Positions 11,841 to 22,989 of a stretch of 64,000 nt of DNA are shown here, in pieces. The notes beneath the pieces are model-generated. The model was not told where the DNA came from and did not search any database. It saw only the letters and a list, made by a program, of their open reading frames with translations. The translations under genes and the position numbers were made by a program. This stretch comes from Gonapodya prolifera JEL478 (Eukaryota > Monoblepharomycota > Monoblepharidomycetes > Monoblepharidales > Gonapodyaceae): assembly GCA_001574975.1 (NCBI GenBank), contig KQ965808.1, positions 1 to 64,000 of the forward strand. The letters are read 5' to 3'. How positions within the stretch are numbered: position 1 is the first letter of the stretch; each line of letters begins with the position of its first letter.

Positions 11841-13276
11841 ATGCGAGCCCTCGTGCTGCACGAGGTCGGAAAACCTCTCACCATCGAAGACATCGCTGTC
11901 CCAGCATGTGGGGACGACCACGTCCTCGTCAAGGTCGAGGCTTGCGGAGTGTGTCACACGGACGAGTTTCTGGCAAGGGCTGGGTTCCCGGGAATGACGT
12001 TCCCGCAAATTCTGGGTCACGAGGGGGCGGGGACGATTGCGCAGATTGGAATCAACGTCCAAGGGTGGAAGATTGGTGACAGGGTGAGGCCTCGCTGTCG
12101 CTCCATCATGAGGACTCAGCAATTAAATCACCCCGTCTTGCTCGATGTTTAGGTTACCGTTCCAATGTACGGAGGGAGCTGCGGGCAGTGCGACTTCTGC
12201 AGTCGCGACTTGTACCTCCAATGCTCCGAGAAGAAGATGCACGCAGCCGACATTTGGGGATGCTAGTAAGTCGAATTCAAACGGTTCGATTTTGCTTGAA
12301 GCTGAATAACATTATCTTCAACAGTGCCGAATACGTCCGCGCAAACCCAAAGGCCATCGTAAAGGTCCCCGACAATGTTTCATTCGAGCTCGCAGGACCT
12401 TGCGGGTGGTGAGTTGCGCACATGTCATTTGATTCTGCGTGAAGCGAGCTCACGAGTCGCTCATGGATCCAAGTGCTGGTGTCACCATGACAGGGGCCAT
12501 CCGACGCGCCAATGTCCCCAAGGGCCGCTGGATTGGGTTTTCGGGAGCCGGTGGGCTGGGTCTTATTGGAATTCAGGCGGCGAAAGCTCTTGGATACAAG
12601 GTATCTTCATGTTGTTGTCGCGCGTGTCGATAAGCGACTGAAGTTGAACTCGTAATCGCGATCGAATTCACTCAAACACAGACCCTCTCCATCGACATCG
12701 ACGACTCCAAGCTCGCCGAAGCGACTCGCGTCGGCGCCGATCTCGTCGTCAACGCAAAGACCGCTGGGGCGAAGCTCGGCGAGGAAGTCATCCGGCTCAC
12801 AGAGGGCGGTCTGGACGGACACATTTTGGTCACGACCTCGCCCAGGGCGTTTGAGGCGTCGATTCATTGCATGAGGGCGGGCGGGACCGTTGTGTTTATT
12901 GGTGGGTGTTCAGTGAATAGGTTGTGTGCAAGATGGTGTGAATTCATGTGGTCCTTGTCACTTGAAAAGGTATCGTCGAGGCAGAGATTAAGATCTCCCC
13001 AATGGTCGTCCTCCTCAGGGATCTTCGCATAATCGGAAGTGAGCTCGGATCTGTCGCTGTGAGTGCTCACTATGCGACATACCGGCAGTTTCTCGTCCTT
13101 CTTAACCGCATATTTATGTAATTCAGGACTGTGAGCGGTGCATCGGCCTCGTCTCGCAAGGTAAAGTGACTCCCGTCACGTCGCCGTGCAAGCTTTCCGA
13201 AGTACCCCACATCTTTGAGGAGCTGGAGAAGGGGACGATCTTAGGGAGGAAGGTCGTGACGGACTTTCGGAATTGA
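11841..13276 (+). CDS. Zinc-dependent alcohol dehydrogenase (medium-chain family)
   Basis: Seven exons (11841-12083, 12153-12265, 12325-12408, 12474-12600, 12682-12901, 12970-13058, 13127-13276) join in phase to 341 codons, the usual length for class I/NAD-type fungal and bacterial ADHs. The enzyme interconverts alcohols and aldehydes with NAD(P). Visible marks: catalytic-zinc ligands in CGVCHTDEF (Cys38) and GHEGAG (His60-Glu61); the structural-zinc CGQCDFC cluster plus the later Cys (around residue 90); the Rossmann motif SGAGGLGLIG; and an Asp-rich strand end IDIDDSK, which favours NAD. The C-terminal ILGRKVVTDF is typical. Cytosolic, with no transit peptide seen. The physiological substrate is not determinable. 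Confidence 0.9.
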
Positions 13277-14690
13277 TCTTTGTCGAGGGAACGCTCTCCT
13301 TGTGTAATTATGTAACTGCAGATTGTACAAATGAGGAAAAATTCACACCGATCGCGATATTTCAGTTGTTAGTCGGTGCAAGTGCAAATTTTTCGGAATG
13401 CTCCCAACACCGAAGTTTACACATTCACCACAAGTTGAACTCTCGCAAATGCTCCCTTTGGATCCACAACCCGAACACGTTTCGTGCTGTGATCCCCTAT
13501 TCCCCTTCACAAACACAGGCTCCCATCCTGTATCCTGAGCCCATCAGTGCTTTCTACATTACTTACACGGTACTTCGCGTGGAAGCGCGAATATGAAAGT
13601 GATGTCGTGCCTTCAATGATCAACGTCGGATGCTTCCTGCAACTATTATTGGAACGTGGACGCACACTTACCTTCTTTTACCCTCTGATACGTGGTATTT
13701 GAATGGATATTCCTCATTCGACTGTTTTTTGGAAAATTTCGGGGTGAAGTAACAGGTACCGTGCGAATCCTGGAAGGCGTGAGCGGAAAATTGGGAGCTG
13801 AAAATTTTCCTTCCCGACCCCCCATTTAGTTGGAAGAAGAGACACCGGGACTGGGGCAAAAACGGGGAGGGAATGAACCGAGCAAAGTCGTCCGCTTTCC
13901 AACACAGGCCACAATCTAATTGGGAAATGAGCGTATCTGGTTCAGAGGACGCAGCTCAGTCGCGAGACTTGCCACCGTCTAAGCAGCATTTAGGCGGTGC
14001 CACGGCGGAGGGGGGTCAGACGTGCACTTTTGGGGAGGTCGGGCGTGTACTTTAAGAGGGAAAACCGTTGACCAAAATTCAATCTCAAGCGTCAACGACT
14101 TGAAACCCAGTCTTTATCATCGGAATCGGACATCACGTGAATTCCTTGCGTTCCCCCGCCGTCCTTGCCACTGGTTGACGTTCTGCATGACGCTCCGCAA
14201 TTTTGCAGTGCTGGATCGACGATTGGCTTTGCGCTACGCATGTTTCAACAAAATCGCTGCAATCAATGAAATTCGCGAGACGTTTCTGTAGCTGGAAGCC
14301 GGGATTGGTTTGGTTGAACAAGGAAGCGATCAAACAACGTGCCGAGAAGAAAGGTGAGCATTCCCCGACGTTTTCTTCGGGGCTTTCCTCACTTAATCTT
14401 GATATTTTAAAAATACTATCGCAGATGTGTGTGATCGGTTAAAGTTGTGGTGCCATCGGCAAAGATCGACTCAAACGAAGTAGCGCAGCATTTTTCAAGT
14501 GGAATTTTTGAAATCCGTGGTGATTTTATGAATTCTGGTAAGTTATAGAGGGTGTGAGTTGATTTGTAGCTTGTTTACATTTGCTCTCACCCACTTCGAA
14601 GAATTGAGGCAGGACGATCGAAATATCTTCTTCACCCAATTTTTGTTTCTCTTTTTCTCACCTTTCAACAATCTGCCATGCAATAATCAA
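13277..14690. other. Gene-poor stretch with one MYND scrap
   Basis: Apart from the MYND 5' fragment at 13873-14055, I see only short unrelated frames. This is the left shoulder of the repeat-rich island that runs to about 24.7 kb. Confidence 0.4.
13873..14055 (+). pseudogene. 5' fragment of a MYND-family gene, copy B
   Basis: The frame contains MSVSGSEDAAQSRDLPPSK, clearly the start of the same family as copies A (10051) and C (minus, near 22848). The bases before its ATG (13903-13927) also match the flank of copy C, so the duplication included the upstream region. Similarity fades after about 40 codons. Confidence 0.6.
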
Positions 14691-14696
14691 AAATAC

Positions 14697-15188
14697 TCAA
14701 TTTCTTCTGTTCTGCTTGCTTTTGATAGATACAACTTGCTCTTCCAATTGGTTGGCAACTGGCGTAGACGGAGTGGAGGCAATCTTGTTGAGGTTGCTTT
14801 CCACGAGGGCAATCTTGTCGCTAGTTAAGTAAGCAAGGTTGGTGATTCCAAAAAGGGTAACGTAGAATCGCACATGTTGTGGGAGTGAGTTGAGGAAGTG
14901 GTACCACGGATTCCGTGAGGAGATCTGCTCTTGGGGATTTGGTTTGGAAGTGTCAACGATGTCGGCGCAACGTGCAATGCAAATGAATTCTGAGACGTGG
15001 GATGAGAGGCGAGAAGTGTTGGGGTCCATTCGAGCTTGGCCAAGTGTGCGATGCCAGACGTGGGGGTTGGGAGGGAAGTAGGCAATCTCAAGGGATTTCT
15101 TCCATGCAGCGATGGTAAGCATTGTTGCGTCGGGGTGGGCGTGGCGGATGCTGTCGCGAATAGAGTCGGGGACGTTCGGGGATACCAA
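14697..15188 (-). mobile_element. Possible gag-like fossil fragment, opposite strand to the adjacent element
   Basis: A 163-codon frame with a helical, charged layout and a segment WYHFLNSLPQHVRF that recalls retrotransposon Gag capsid regions. It abuts the LTR fossil at 15190 but lies on the other strand, so it is either a separate element or an inverted piece of the same one. The family match is weak. Treated as a fossil. Confidence 0.3.
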
Positions 15189-18100
15189 GGCGATCGCCTG
15201 AGGATGCTTTGTGGCTCGTCACCACCTCTCACCTCGACTTGGATACCACCACTGCTTCTGAATCCAATCTTGAAATCTTTTTGGACGCGCCCATGCCTTC
15301 TGCTGCTCTTTTAGACTTCCCCCCCAACTCCCCTGTTGCAGACCCCTCTGATACCCTCTCCTTCCTTCACCCCAGCATTTTCTCCCTCCCCCTTCAATCT
15401 TCACCTTTGAATACGCCCTCTCAATCTTTGGACCAGCAACAGGACCCCCCACCACCACCACCACCAAACCCCTTCATCACTCTTCCTGTCGCTGCAGCAA
15501 CCTTTACACCTACCAGCACCACGAGTCCCACCTCCCACCCAACGCAACTTCTCTGCCCTGTCTCTCTTTTGAGCTTGCCCACAAGCACACTGGACCTCTC
15601 TGCATGCCTGGACAAAGGGTCACCATCCAACCTCCTGGACTCAGCATACTGTCACCCAGCAGGCTGGGTGACAGCCACTTACATGGCTGTGTGGGGTGGA
15701 GTGTGGCACAGTGCTGTTAAGGTGAGGCACCTTAGGCGGCACAGCATGGAACAGTTCCCTAGTTTATATATTCTCCCCTGCAAGACACAGCCCACATTTG
15801 GCGTCATGGTCCTGCAGGTGAGACTATGTCACCTACTATGTATGCTTTGTGTCACTCATATATGATTGTGGTCCTGCAGTACACAGGTCTCACGGAGCAC
15901 CCCTAGGTTGGGTAGCACATACTTTCCGCCAGGAACACTGCTCCAGCCCATTCCACCTGACCAACCCCCTCTTCAAGCCCACGGCGGCAAGCCACTGCAG
16001 CTCCTTGGTGCCGTAACACTCTCCCTCACCTTCTGCAAAGACCCAACCAACCAAACACCCCTTCCTCACCACCTTCATTGTCAGCAACAACTTTGCTCAA
16101 CCCCTACTCCTTGGAACCCCCTTCCTCACCAAGCACCACACCATCATCTTGCTTTCCCCACCTTCAGCACTATCAGGCTTCAAGATGGAGACAACTCCAT
16201 CACAGTTGCCAGGTACACCTCACCATCACCACCACCACCCTTGTCCCCCAACTTCCCCTGTCTTCCACTCTACACCTCTACACCACTTCCACCATCTTAA
16301 TTCCTCCTTGCACAATCCAGCATGTTTGCGTTCAACCCCATTCCTTACCCTCCTCACGACCATCTCCCAACACACCTGGCCACATTGATAACCCCCACCG
16401 CTGCAGAGCTGCCAAGGACCCATACATTCTTGCCACTTACCAGCCTTTAGACAATTAATCCTGTGCACTTGTTCCCATCTGCAATCTCCTCCTGACACCA
16501 GTCCATGTACCTGCCAACTACAACCCCACCACTGCTGACTTCAATGCCCCATGTTCACCAACCACACTTGCCTCCAACCCTGGCAACTCACCAGAGATTC
16601 CACCCAACGTTCAGCAACGCATTGTCAACCTCTCCCCCCACAACCCCATTGCCTCTGTCACTCCCTCCAGCAACCCCAACACACCTTACACTGTACCCCT
16701 CACAAAGCCCCCTGCTGATGCAACCCTCCTCTGGACTTCAAGGAACATCTTACTGTCAAGGACGTCACCAAACAGATGCCTGGCATGGACCTCACCTCCA
16801 CCACCCTCCGCCTCACGAAGGACCAATTCCACCTTCTTGCCACCCTCCTACTCCACTACTGCAACCATTTTACTGCTACCACAGCGGACCTTGGCCAGTC
16901 CCGCTTCCCACCAGCACGTGTTCCCCTTGACACCACAGACCCAATTGTGGTTCACCACTACCATCATTCCTCCACCAAGAACAACCTCATCAAGGACCAC
17001 ACGGACAAGTACAACAGCAACAACCTACTTGCCCCGTCTTTTTTCCCATACTCAGCGCTAGTCCTCATGGTTCCGAAGAAGGATGGAAGTTGGCGTCTTG
17101 CAGTGGACTATGGTGAACTCAACAAGCATGCCATTCCAGACTACTACCCCCTCCCCTGCATTAACGACACCCTGGGCACCCTTTGCAGACACTTGTGGTT
17201 CTCCTCCCTTGATCTTATGTGGGGATTCTGGAACATCCGTCTTGACCCCGCTGAGCGCCACTGACTTGCCTTCACCACTGCCCATGGTCACTTTGAGTGG
17301 CTAATTCTTCCTTTTGGTTTCACCAACGCACCTTCCATCTTCCAGTGCAACATGGACCTTCTTTTGTCCAGACTCAAGTGGTGGTGCGCACTTGTCTATC
17401 TGGATGACATCATCATTTTTTCCCACACCTTCAACAACCATCTCAACCACCTTGCACTTGTTCTCCAATGCATCTGCAATTACAACCTTGCCCTCAACCC
17501 TTTGAAATGCACCTTCTGCACACCATCCCTACCATATCTTGGTCACCTTGTCATGCCAACTGCCACCTGCCCCGACCCTGCCAAGATCAAGGCCATCTTG
17601 AATGCCCCACCTCCAACCACATGTGACAACCTCATCAGCGTCATTTCTTTTCACTTGTTGCTCATCCCTGGCTTCTCCACCATCATTGCACCACTTGAGG
17701 ACCTCAAGCACACCCCTGGCAAATGGAACACCAACTCATGGACTTTGGAACACCAAAAAGCCTACAACAACATTAAACAAGCCCTTGCCAATGCTGTAGA
17801 GTGGACATCTTTTAATCCTGCTCCACCCACCATCGTGGAGACTGACGCTTCCTTCACTGGTATCACTGCTGTCCTCCTCCAAAAACACTCTGACAATCCC
17901 AAACCCAAACCAGTTGTTTGCATCTCCTGACGTCTGAATTGCACCAATCAACGCTATTCTGCCACCAAGATCAAGTCCCTTGCCCTGTGGTGGGCTGTCA
18001 AGAAGAAGTTCCGCACTTACCTCCACCTAACACCATTCACTGTTATCACTGACCACCGCACACTTGTATGGCTCTGGAACACTTGCAACACCACTTCCTG

Positions 18101-18364
18101 ACTGTTTTGCTGGTGGAAGGACCTCTGCGACTTCCAGATGACCATTTAGCACTGCCCTGGCCAAATCCACCTTTTCCCTGATTTCCTCTCCCACCACCCC
18201 AACAAAACTGCCTACTCCGACTCCAAATCCAAGCCCCAACCACACAACAGTAGTTTCCCATGGCCACTGGATTATTCTCCTGCACCCCCTTTGATTTTCC
18301 CCAAATCCCCCTCTGCACCTCTCCATGTTGCCTCCATCTCTACACTGGCCCCTTCCACCACCTC

Positions 18365-18590
18365 CTGCTACACAACCTAGGTAAACTGCACAAGCTTGTA
18401 AACTGCAGGATCATGTTTATGTCATTAAAAGTACATGATGAGTTGGTTTATACATGGAACTCACCTGCAGGATCATGATGCCAAACTTAGGGCACGTCCT
18501 GCAGGTGCACACATCTAATCTCGTGACCACAGTAGTGGCACAGCACCTAACACCTCACACTATATTTACCATGTCAATGGATGTCACTTG
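18365..18590 (+). repeat. Nested hairpin repeat, copy 1
   Basis: A block of about 225 bp opens with CTACACAACCTAGG and contains an inverted repeat built on CCTGCAGG: CACCTGCAGG at 18462-18471 and CCTGCAGGTG at 18498-18507. A closely related block occurs at 19295-19545. Both sit inside the LTR fossil, consistent with insertion of a small non-autonomous element. Confidence 0.65.
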
Positions 18591-19294
18591 AAGCAATGGT
18601 GACACCTCCAGCACCAACACAAAGTCTTCACCCCCACCTTGCACTACCCTTTCTGCACTATCTGATGACACTCCTCCTCTGGTAGCCCCCTTTGCACTGA
18701 CACCTACTGCACTCCTTACCCTCCAACAGTCAGACCCCCTCATTTCCTTCATTCAAACCTCCCTTGCCTCCCCTGATTCATTTCCACCACCGCCTCCACT
18801 GGACGCTTGCCCCACTGCGTACCCACCCTCCTCACCAGTCTCTCACTTTTCATTATTGCCCCCAACACCAACCTCCTCCACCACACATGAGTCCCCTCCC
18901 AGCCTGGCCGCCACCCCACACCCATCACTCAACTCACTGTTCCACAATCCCTTGCCCCAGATATCCTACACACTCTCCACAACAATCTCACTGGTGGCGC
19001 TCACTTTGGGCACAACTGTACTTTTGAAGCTGTGCCGCACTGCTTCTGGTGGCTGCACATGGCTAGTGATGTTTGTACCTGGGTTCGCAACTACCACACC
19101 TGCCAGTCTTGCAAGTTGCCTCCACATCAGCCACCTGGACTTCTCATCCCAAAGGACATCCCATCTCCCAACCACACTCTTGGAATTGACCTCCTGGGAG
19201 CTTTTCAACACTCTTGCTGGGGAAACAAGTATATTGCTGTTGTCACAGATGATGGTGACAAGTGGGCATGGACCAGAGCTCTTCCCAATGCCTG

Positions 19295-19545
19295 TTCTAT
19301 GCTACACAACCTAGGTGAGCTGCACAAGCCTGTAATCTGCAGGAACGTGCAAATATGATCAGATGTACATAGCAAGACGTAATGTGCATAGAACTCACCT
19401 GCAGGAACGTGATGCCAAACTTAGGGCACGTCCTGCAGGTGTGCACATCTAAACCAGCAGCCACAGTAGTGGCACAGCAGCTTATACCCAACACTCATAC
19501 TGCACTATATACAGAACGTTAGTGGATGTCAGTGTGACATTCTAC
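19295..19545 (+). repeat. Nested hairpin repeat, copy 2
   Basis: Second copy of the block at 18365-18590, sharing the left end, the hairpin (CACCTGCAGG at 19396-19405, CCTGCAGGTG at 19432-19441) and the right part with CAGTAGTGGCACAGCA. It interrupts the integrase core of the LTR fossil. Confidence 0.7.
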
Positions 19546-21059
19546 CTCTATTGCACACTGGCTCCTCCACCATGTCATCTTCCAATCTGGTGCACCCCAG
19601 CAACTCCTCAGTGACTAAGGCACTAACTTACTGCATCAACTCCGCCTTCAACACTGTTCATGTCTGCACCACTGCTTACTACCCCCAAACCAATGCCCTC
19701 ATGGAACATTTCAACACCACCCTTGTGACTCTCATTGCTTCCTACATGGACAAGGAACAATGCAACTGGGACCTCCACCTCAATGCCCTCACCTTCAGCT
19801 ACAACACCTCCTTCCATGCAACAACTCTTGACACTCCCTTCTTCCTTTGTTTTGGACAGGACACTTGTCTCCCCTTGGATCTTTCACTCTCACCTCCTAC
19901 CCCTGACTCTCCCTTGCCTCTTCCCCCTCTCCATGACTTCACCAAATCCACCAACCTCCACACCCAAATTGTCACCACCCTTGAGTTGGCCTACCAACAA
20001 ATTTGTTGCAACATCATATGCCAACAACTCTACCAGAAGACACTCTACAACCTCCACCACCAACACGTTTCTTACTCCCTTGGTCAATATGTTCTTGTCT
20101 ACATCCCCCACATTGAACCCAGCTCCAACAAAGCTGGCAAACTCCTCCGACCCTGGCGCAGCCCTTTCTGCATCACTGCCCAGCTTTCACCTGTCAACTA
20201 CAAAGTGCTGATGCTTGTTTGTGGTCAGCACAAGAAAGCTGTCACCCACATCCAGCGGCTCAAGCCATACTTTGCCATTGATGACTCACCGTTGGCATTC
20301 TGCAACATTTGCCTCCCCCCACCTTCTGTGGACCTTGACAATGATGATTTGCCTCTTGAGAATGCTGAGGCTAGCATGGAACACCGCTCCCTGGCTCCAA
20401 CACCACTACCCCCATCTTCCACAACGTCATCCTCCTCAACACCTCCCCCATGCCCCACTTTGCACCCACTCACCACTCCAATGCCTCTCGTTCTGAACGC
20501 TCTTATGACGCCCGCAAATCTTCTGCATGCGCTTGGTCGCCAATCCCCAACACCATCTTCATGGTCGCCTGCAACATGGACTCTACCTTAGGACAACAGT
20601 TTTGTTATGGCAAGCCCATCTTCAAAGTGCAACACTTTGGTTGTACCCAAACCTCCAGGCTTCCCCTCAGTGACTTGCAGTCATGTGACCACTGCCATTC
20701 CCTCCTTGCCAATTTTCATGCGCACAAGCTCCGCACTCCTTCAAAGGCCTTTGTGGACATGCTCCCTACCTCGTCTCACTGCCCCCAACCCCCCTCATGA
20801 TCACCTTCTGCAACCACCTCTGCACCCCTTCACAACTTGCTCCACTCCCCCTTCCCCTGTCTCACTCAGATCTTTGGACTTTATACTCCTTGTTGAACTC
20901 CTCTTTGGCCCCTTGCTGTGTTGGACACTTTGGGAACTTTTGGATTGAATGGACCTTGTGACAACTCTTTGGGACACTTGTAATCTTTGGACACTACAAA
21001 TGGACCTCTCTGCTTGGGCCCCCAGTATGTTTCGCTCTCCTTCTCACCCAGGGGGGTAA

Positions 21060-21390
21060 TGCAAGGGGCTTGGGCAAGCTCCCTCACAAGTTGCTGTGGC
21101 CAACCTTTGGCGCAACAATTCATTAAATCTGGAAGCTTTTGGACTTCACCCTCTTAGTGTAAACTAGAATCTGGCGATTTATAAATGAATGTAAACTGCT
21201 ACAAAATAAGTTCTGACTTTGATCCTCACCCTCACTTGCTCATCTCATTCCCCTTGTCTTGCTCGTCTCTCTGGTCACTTGGCGTGAACTCTTGGATCTC
21301 CCTCTCTTGGCTCACTCTTGTACTTGTCTCTTGCACGCCCTCTGCATGCTCAGGGCCTCACCCAGCCACCCTTGCCCATTCCCCCTGACA
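21060..21390 (+). repeat. Candidate 3' LTR of the Ty3/Gypsy fossil
   Basis: Begins TGCAAGGGGC just after a GGGGGG run typical of the polypurine tract and ends CCCCTGACA, giving TG...CA ends about 330 bp apart. No second copy was found in the window, so the boundaries are tentative. Confidence 0.4.
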
Positions 21391-22290
21391 TAATGTTCAA
21401 GCTGCTTCTTATATTGTCTGTTCTAATCAAGATGGTGCCAGATGAAACTGTTGCAGAATGTTCTGCAGTTGTAATTTTGCTTTTTTGTGAACCAGTGAGG
21501 TAGTGTACCAACTTAGTCATTGTGGAAAGAGAGACAGTGAATGATGTTTAATCCCTTAAACACAGAGTAAATTACTTTGTTGAAGGTCAGATAAGTACTG
21601 ATAGATGCGCCTCATGTTTCCTTAATTGGTTTCCTTTCACCTAGGGCTAGACACATCTCTCCCAATCATCTCACTTTTTCTGATTGCAAATCTATCTTTT
21701 GTATATTCAAAGTTCTTTTTATCTAAGGATTCCACTTCTGTTGAAAATCAGCAAACTTTCAGTATTGAGGGTGATGGGCCAGTTTTGCCACCATCTCCTG
21801 AAGGATCTTCCTGTTTTGCAGAATTGAATAGTTCCCCACTGTGCAGTGAAATGATAGCTGATGATGTGGAGAACACAGTGCAGAGTGACACTGAAATGCT
21901 TGATGCAGACAACATATTTGTTGAAAGTGGAGACATTTCAGAGTTTGGCAATTCAGATTTGCAGAGAACCCCAGCTGCAATGAGTCAGTTTGGGTTAGCA
22001 AGTGTGCAACACAATTCTGCTTCTGAATCACCTATCCTCTCAAAGTCTGCAAGAGGTGGTAAAAGAAAGAATGCTGGATGGAAGCCAAAAGTGGAGCATG
22101 ATAAGCTACTTGGAGCTCGACTTGCTTAACAATGTATTGTGCTTGCCACTTGTGATATACTTCCTGATCCAGTTCATACAGATGGCAGGAGATAAAATAT
22201 CAACTGCAATCCAGAAAAAGAGAGGCCCATTATTTCTGCAGATACAAAGAGGCCGTTTATTTTATGCTGTTGATGATCCAGTTGTGGAAT
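21391..22290 (+). other. AT-rich segment with one long frame, probably inserted
   Basis: This segment is visibly richer in A and T than its neighbours. It holds a 167-codon frame (21626-22129) with a hydrophobic start, a long acidic Ser-rich middle and a basic end SKSARGGKRKNAGWKPK. I recognise no family. It starts where the LTR fossil ends and stops where MYND copy C is cut off, so it looks like an insertion of different origin. It could be part of an unknown transposon or a transferred fragment. Confidence 0.4.
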
Positions 22291-22880
22291 AATTTGAGTA
22301 CCAATTTGAAGCAGCAGCTCCTGAATACCCGTGGTTTTGAGTCAATTCGCCTTTGAAGGATGTCATGGTCCGGTGGCCGGCCAGTGATTTCGCGCAATGA
22401 AAGAGCTGGATCGCATACAATGACCACTAGCACTGGCCTCTTCGCCACAGCTACTCTGACATAGTCCAAATTATGGGACATGTGGACAAATAATACCACC
22501 AGGTCTTGCTAATGGATTAGTGCTGCCTCCAAGATCACGGCCGGATTACAAAAGGAAAGGAGGCCATAAAGACTACCTGGTGTTCTGCTTTCACCGGTGT
22601 GAGTAATCGGCCTCCCTTCGTCACGATGGGAGGCACATCTCCTATGGCGACATCATTGATATCGTGGACATAGTGCGCGGCAGTTGGGTGCACTTGACAC
22701 AATTTTCCGACTGCTTTGATGGAGATTGGGCCAGTAAAATGTCTTCCAAGTGGGAAAGGAGCTCGATGGGGTCGAGAGAAGCTTGGTGGACCTTAAGCGG
22801 TGGCAACTCTGGTGATTGAGCTCCGTCAATTGAACCAGATACGCTCATTTCGCGATTGGTTTGTGGCCTGTGTTGGTCGG
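22291..22880 (-). pseudogene. Truncated MYND-family gene, copy C
   Basis: Reading from 22848 on the minus strand: MSVSGSIDGAQSPELPPLK, then a frame change, then HYVHDINDVAIGD and RLLTPVKAEHQ, an intron-like gap, and MVLFVHMSHNLDYVRVAV near 22490. These segments line up with copy A (10051-11114). The copy stops at about 22290 against the AT-rich segment and lacks the MYND finger. Confidence 0.6.
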
Positions 22881-22989
22881 ATGGTTTTGGTGAGTTTATC
22901 CCCCCAACAAGTTTAGTTCTCGTTGGATGTTCAACTTGATCTCCAGATTATATAATCTCAGATTTCAATTGTTAATAAATCGCGAATAG

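Larger units (their letters stand above)
15190..21390 (+). mobile_element. Broken Ty3/Gypsy-type LTR retrotransposon fossil
   Basis: Parts in order: a Pro-rich leader (about 15210-15650), an aspartic-protease-like stretch (about 15960-16200), reverse transcriptase (about 16950-17600, with YLDDIIIFS), RNase H (about 17830-18200), integrase with an HHCC-type finger (about 18950-19120), a core that resumes after 19545, and a C-terminal GPY/F-like tail near 20250. The RT-RNaseH-integrase order places it in Ty3/Gypsy. A candidate 3' LTR is at 21060-21390 after a purine run; I did not find a matching 5' LTR. The element is broken at many places (roughly ten or more) and carries two nested short repeats. 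Age cannot be estimated without an LTR pair, but the domains are still easily readable. Confidence 0.85.
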
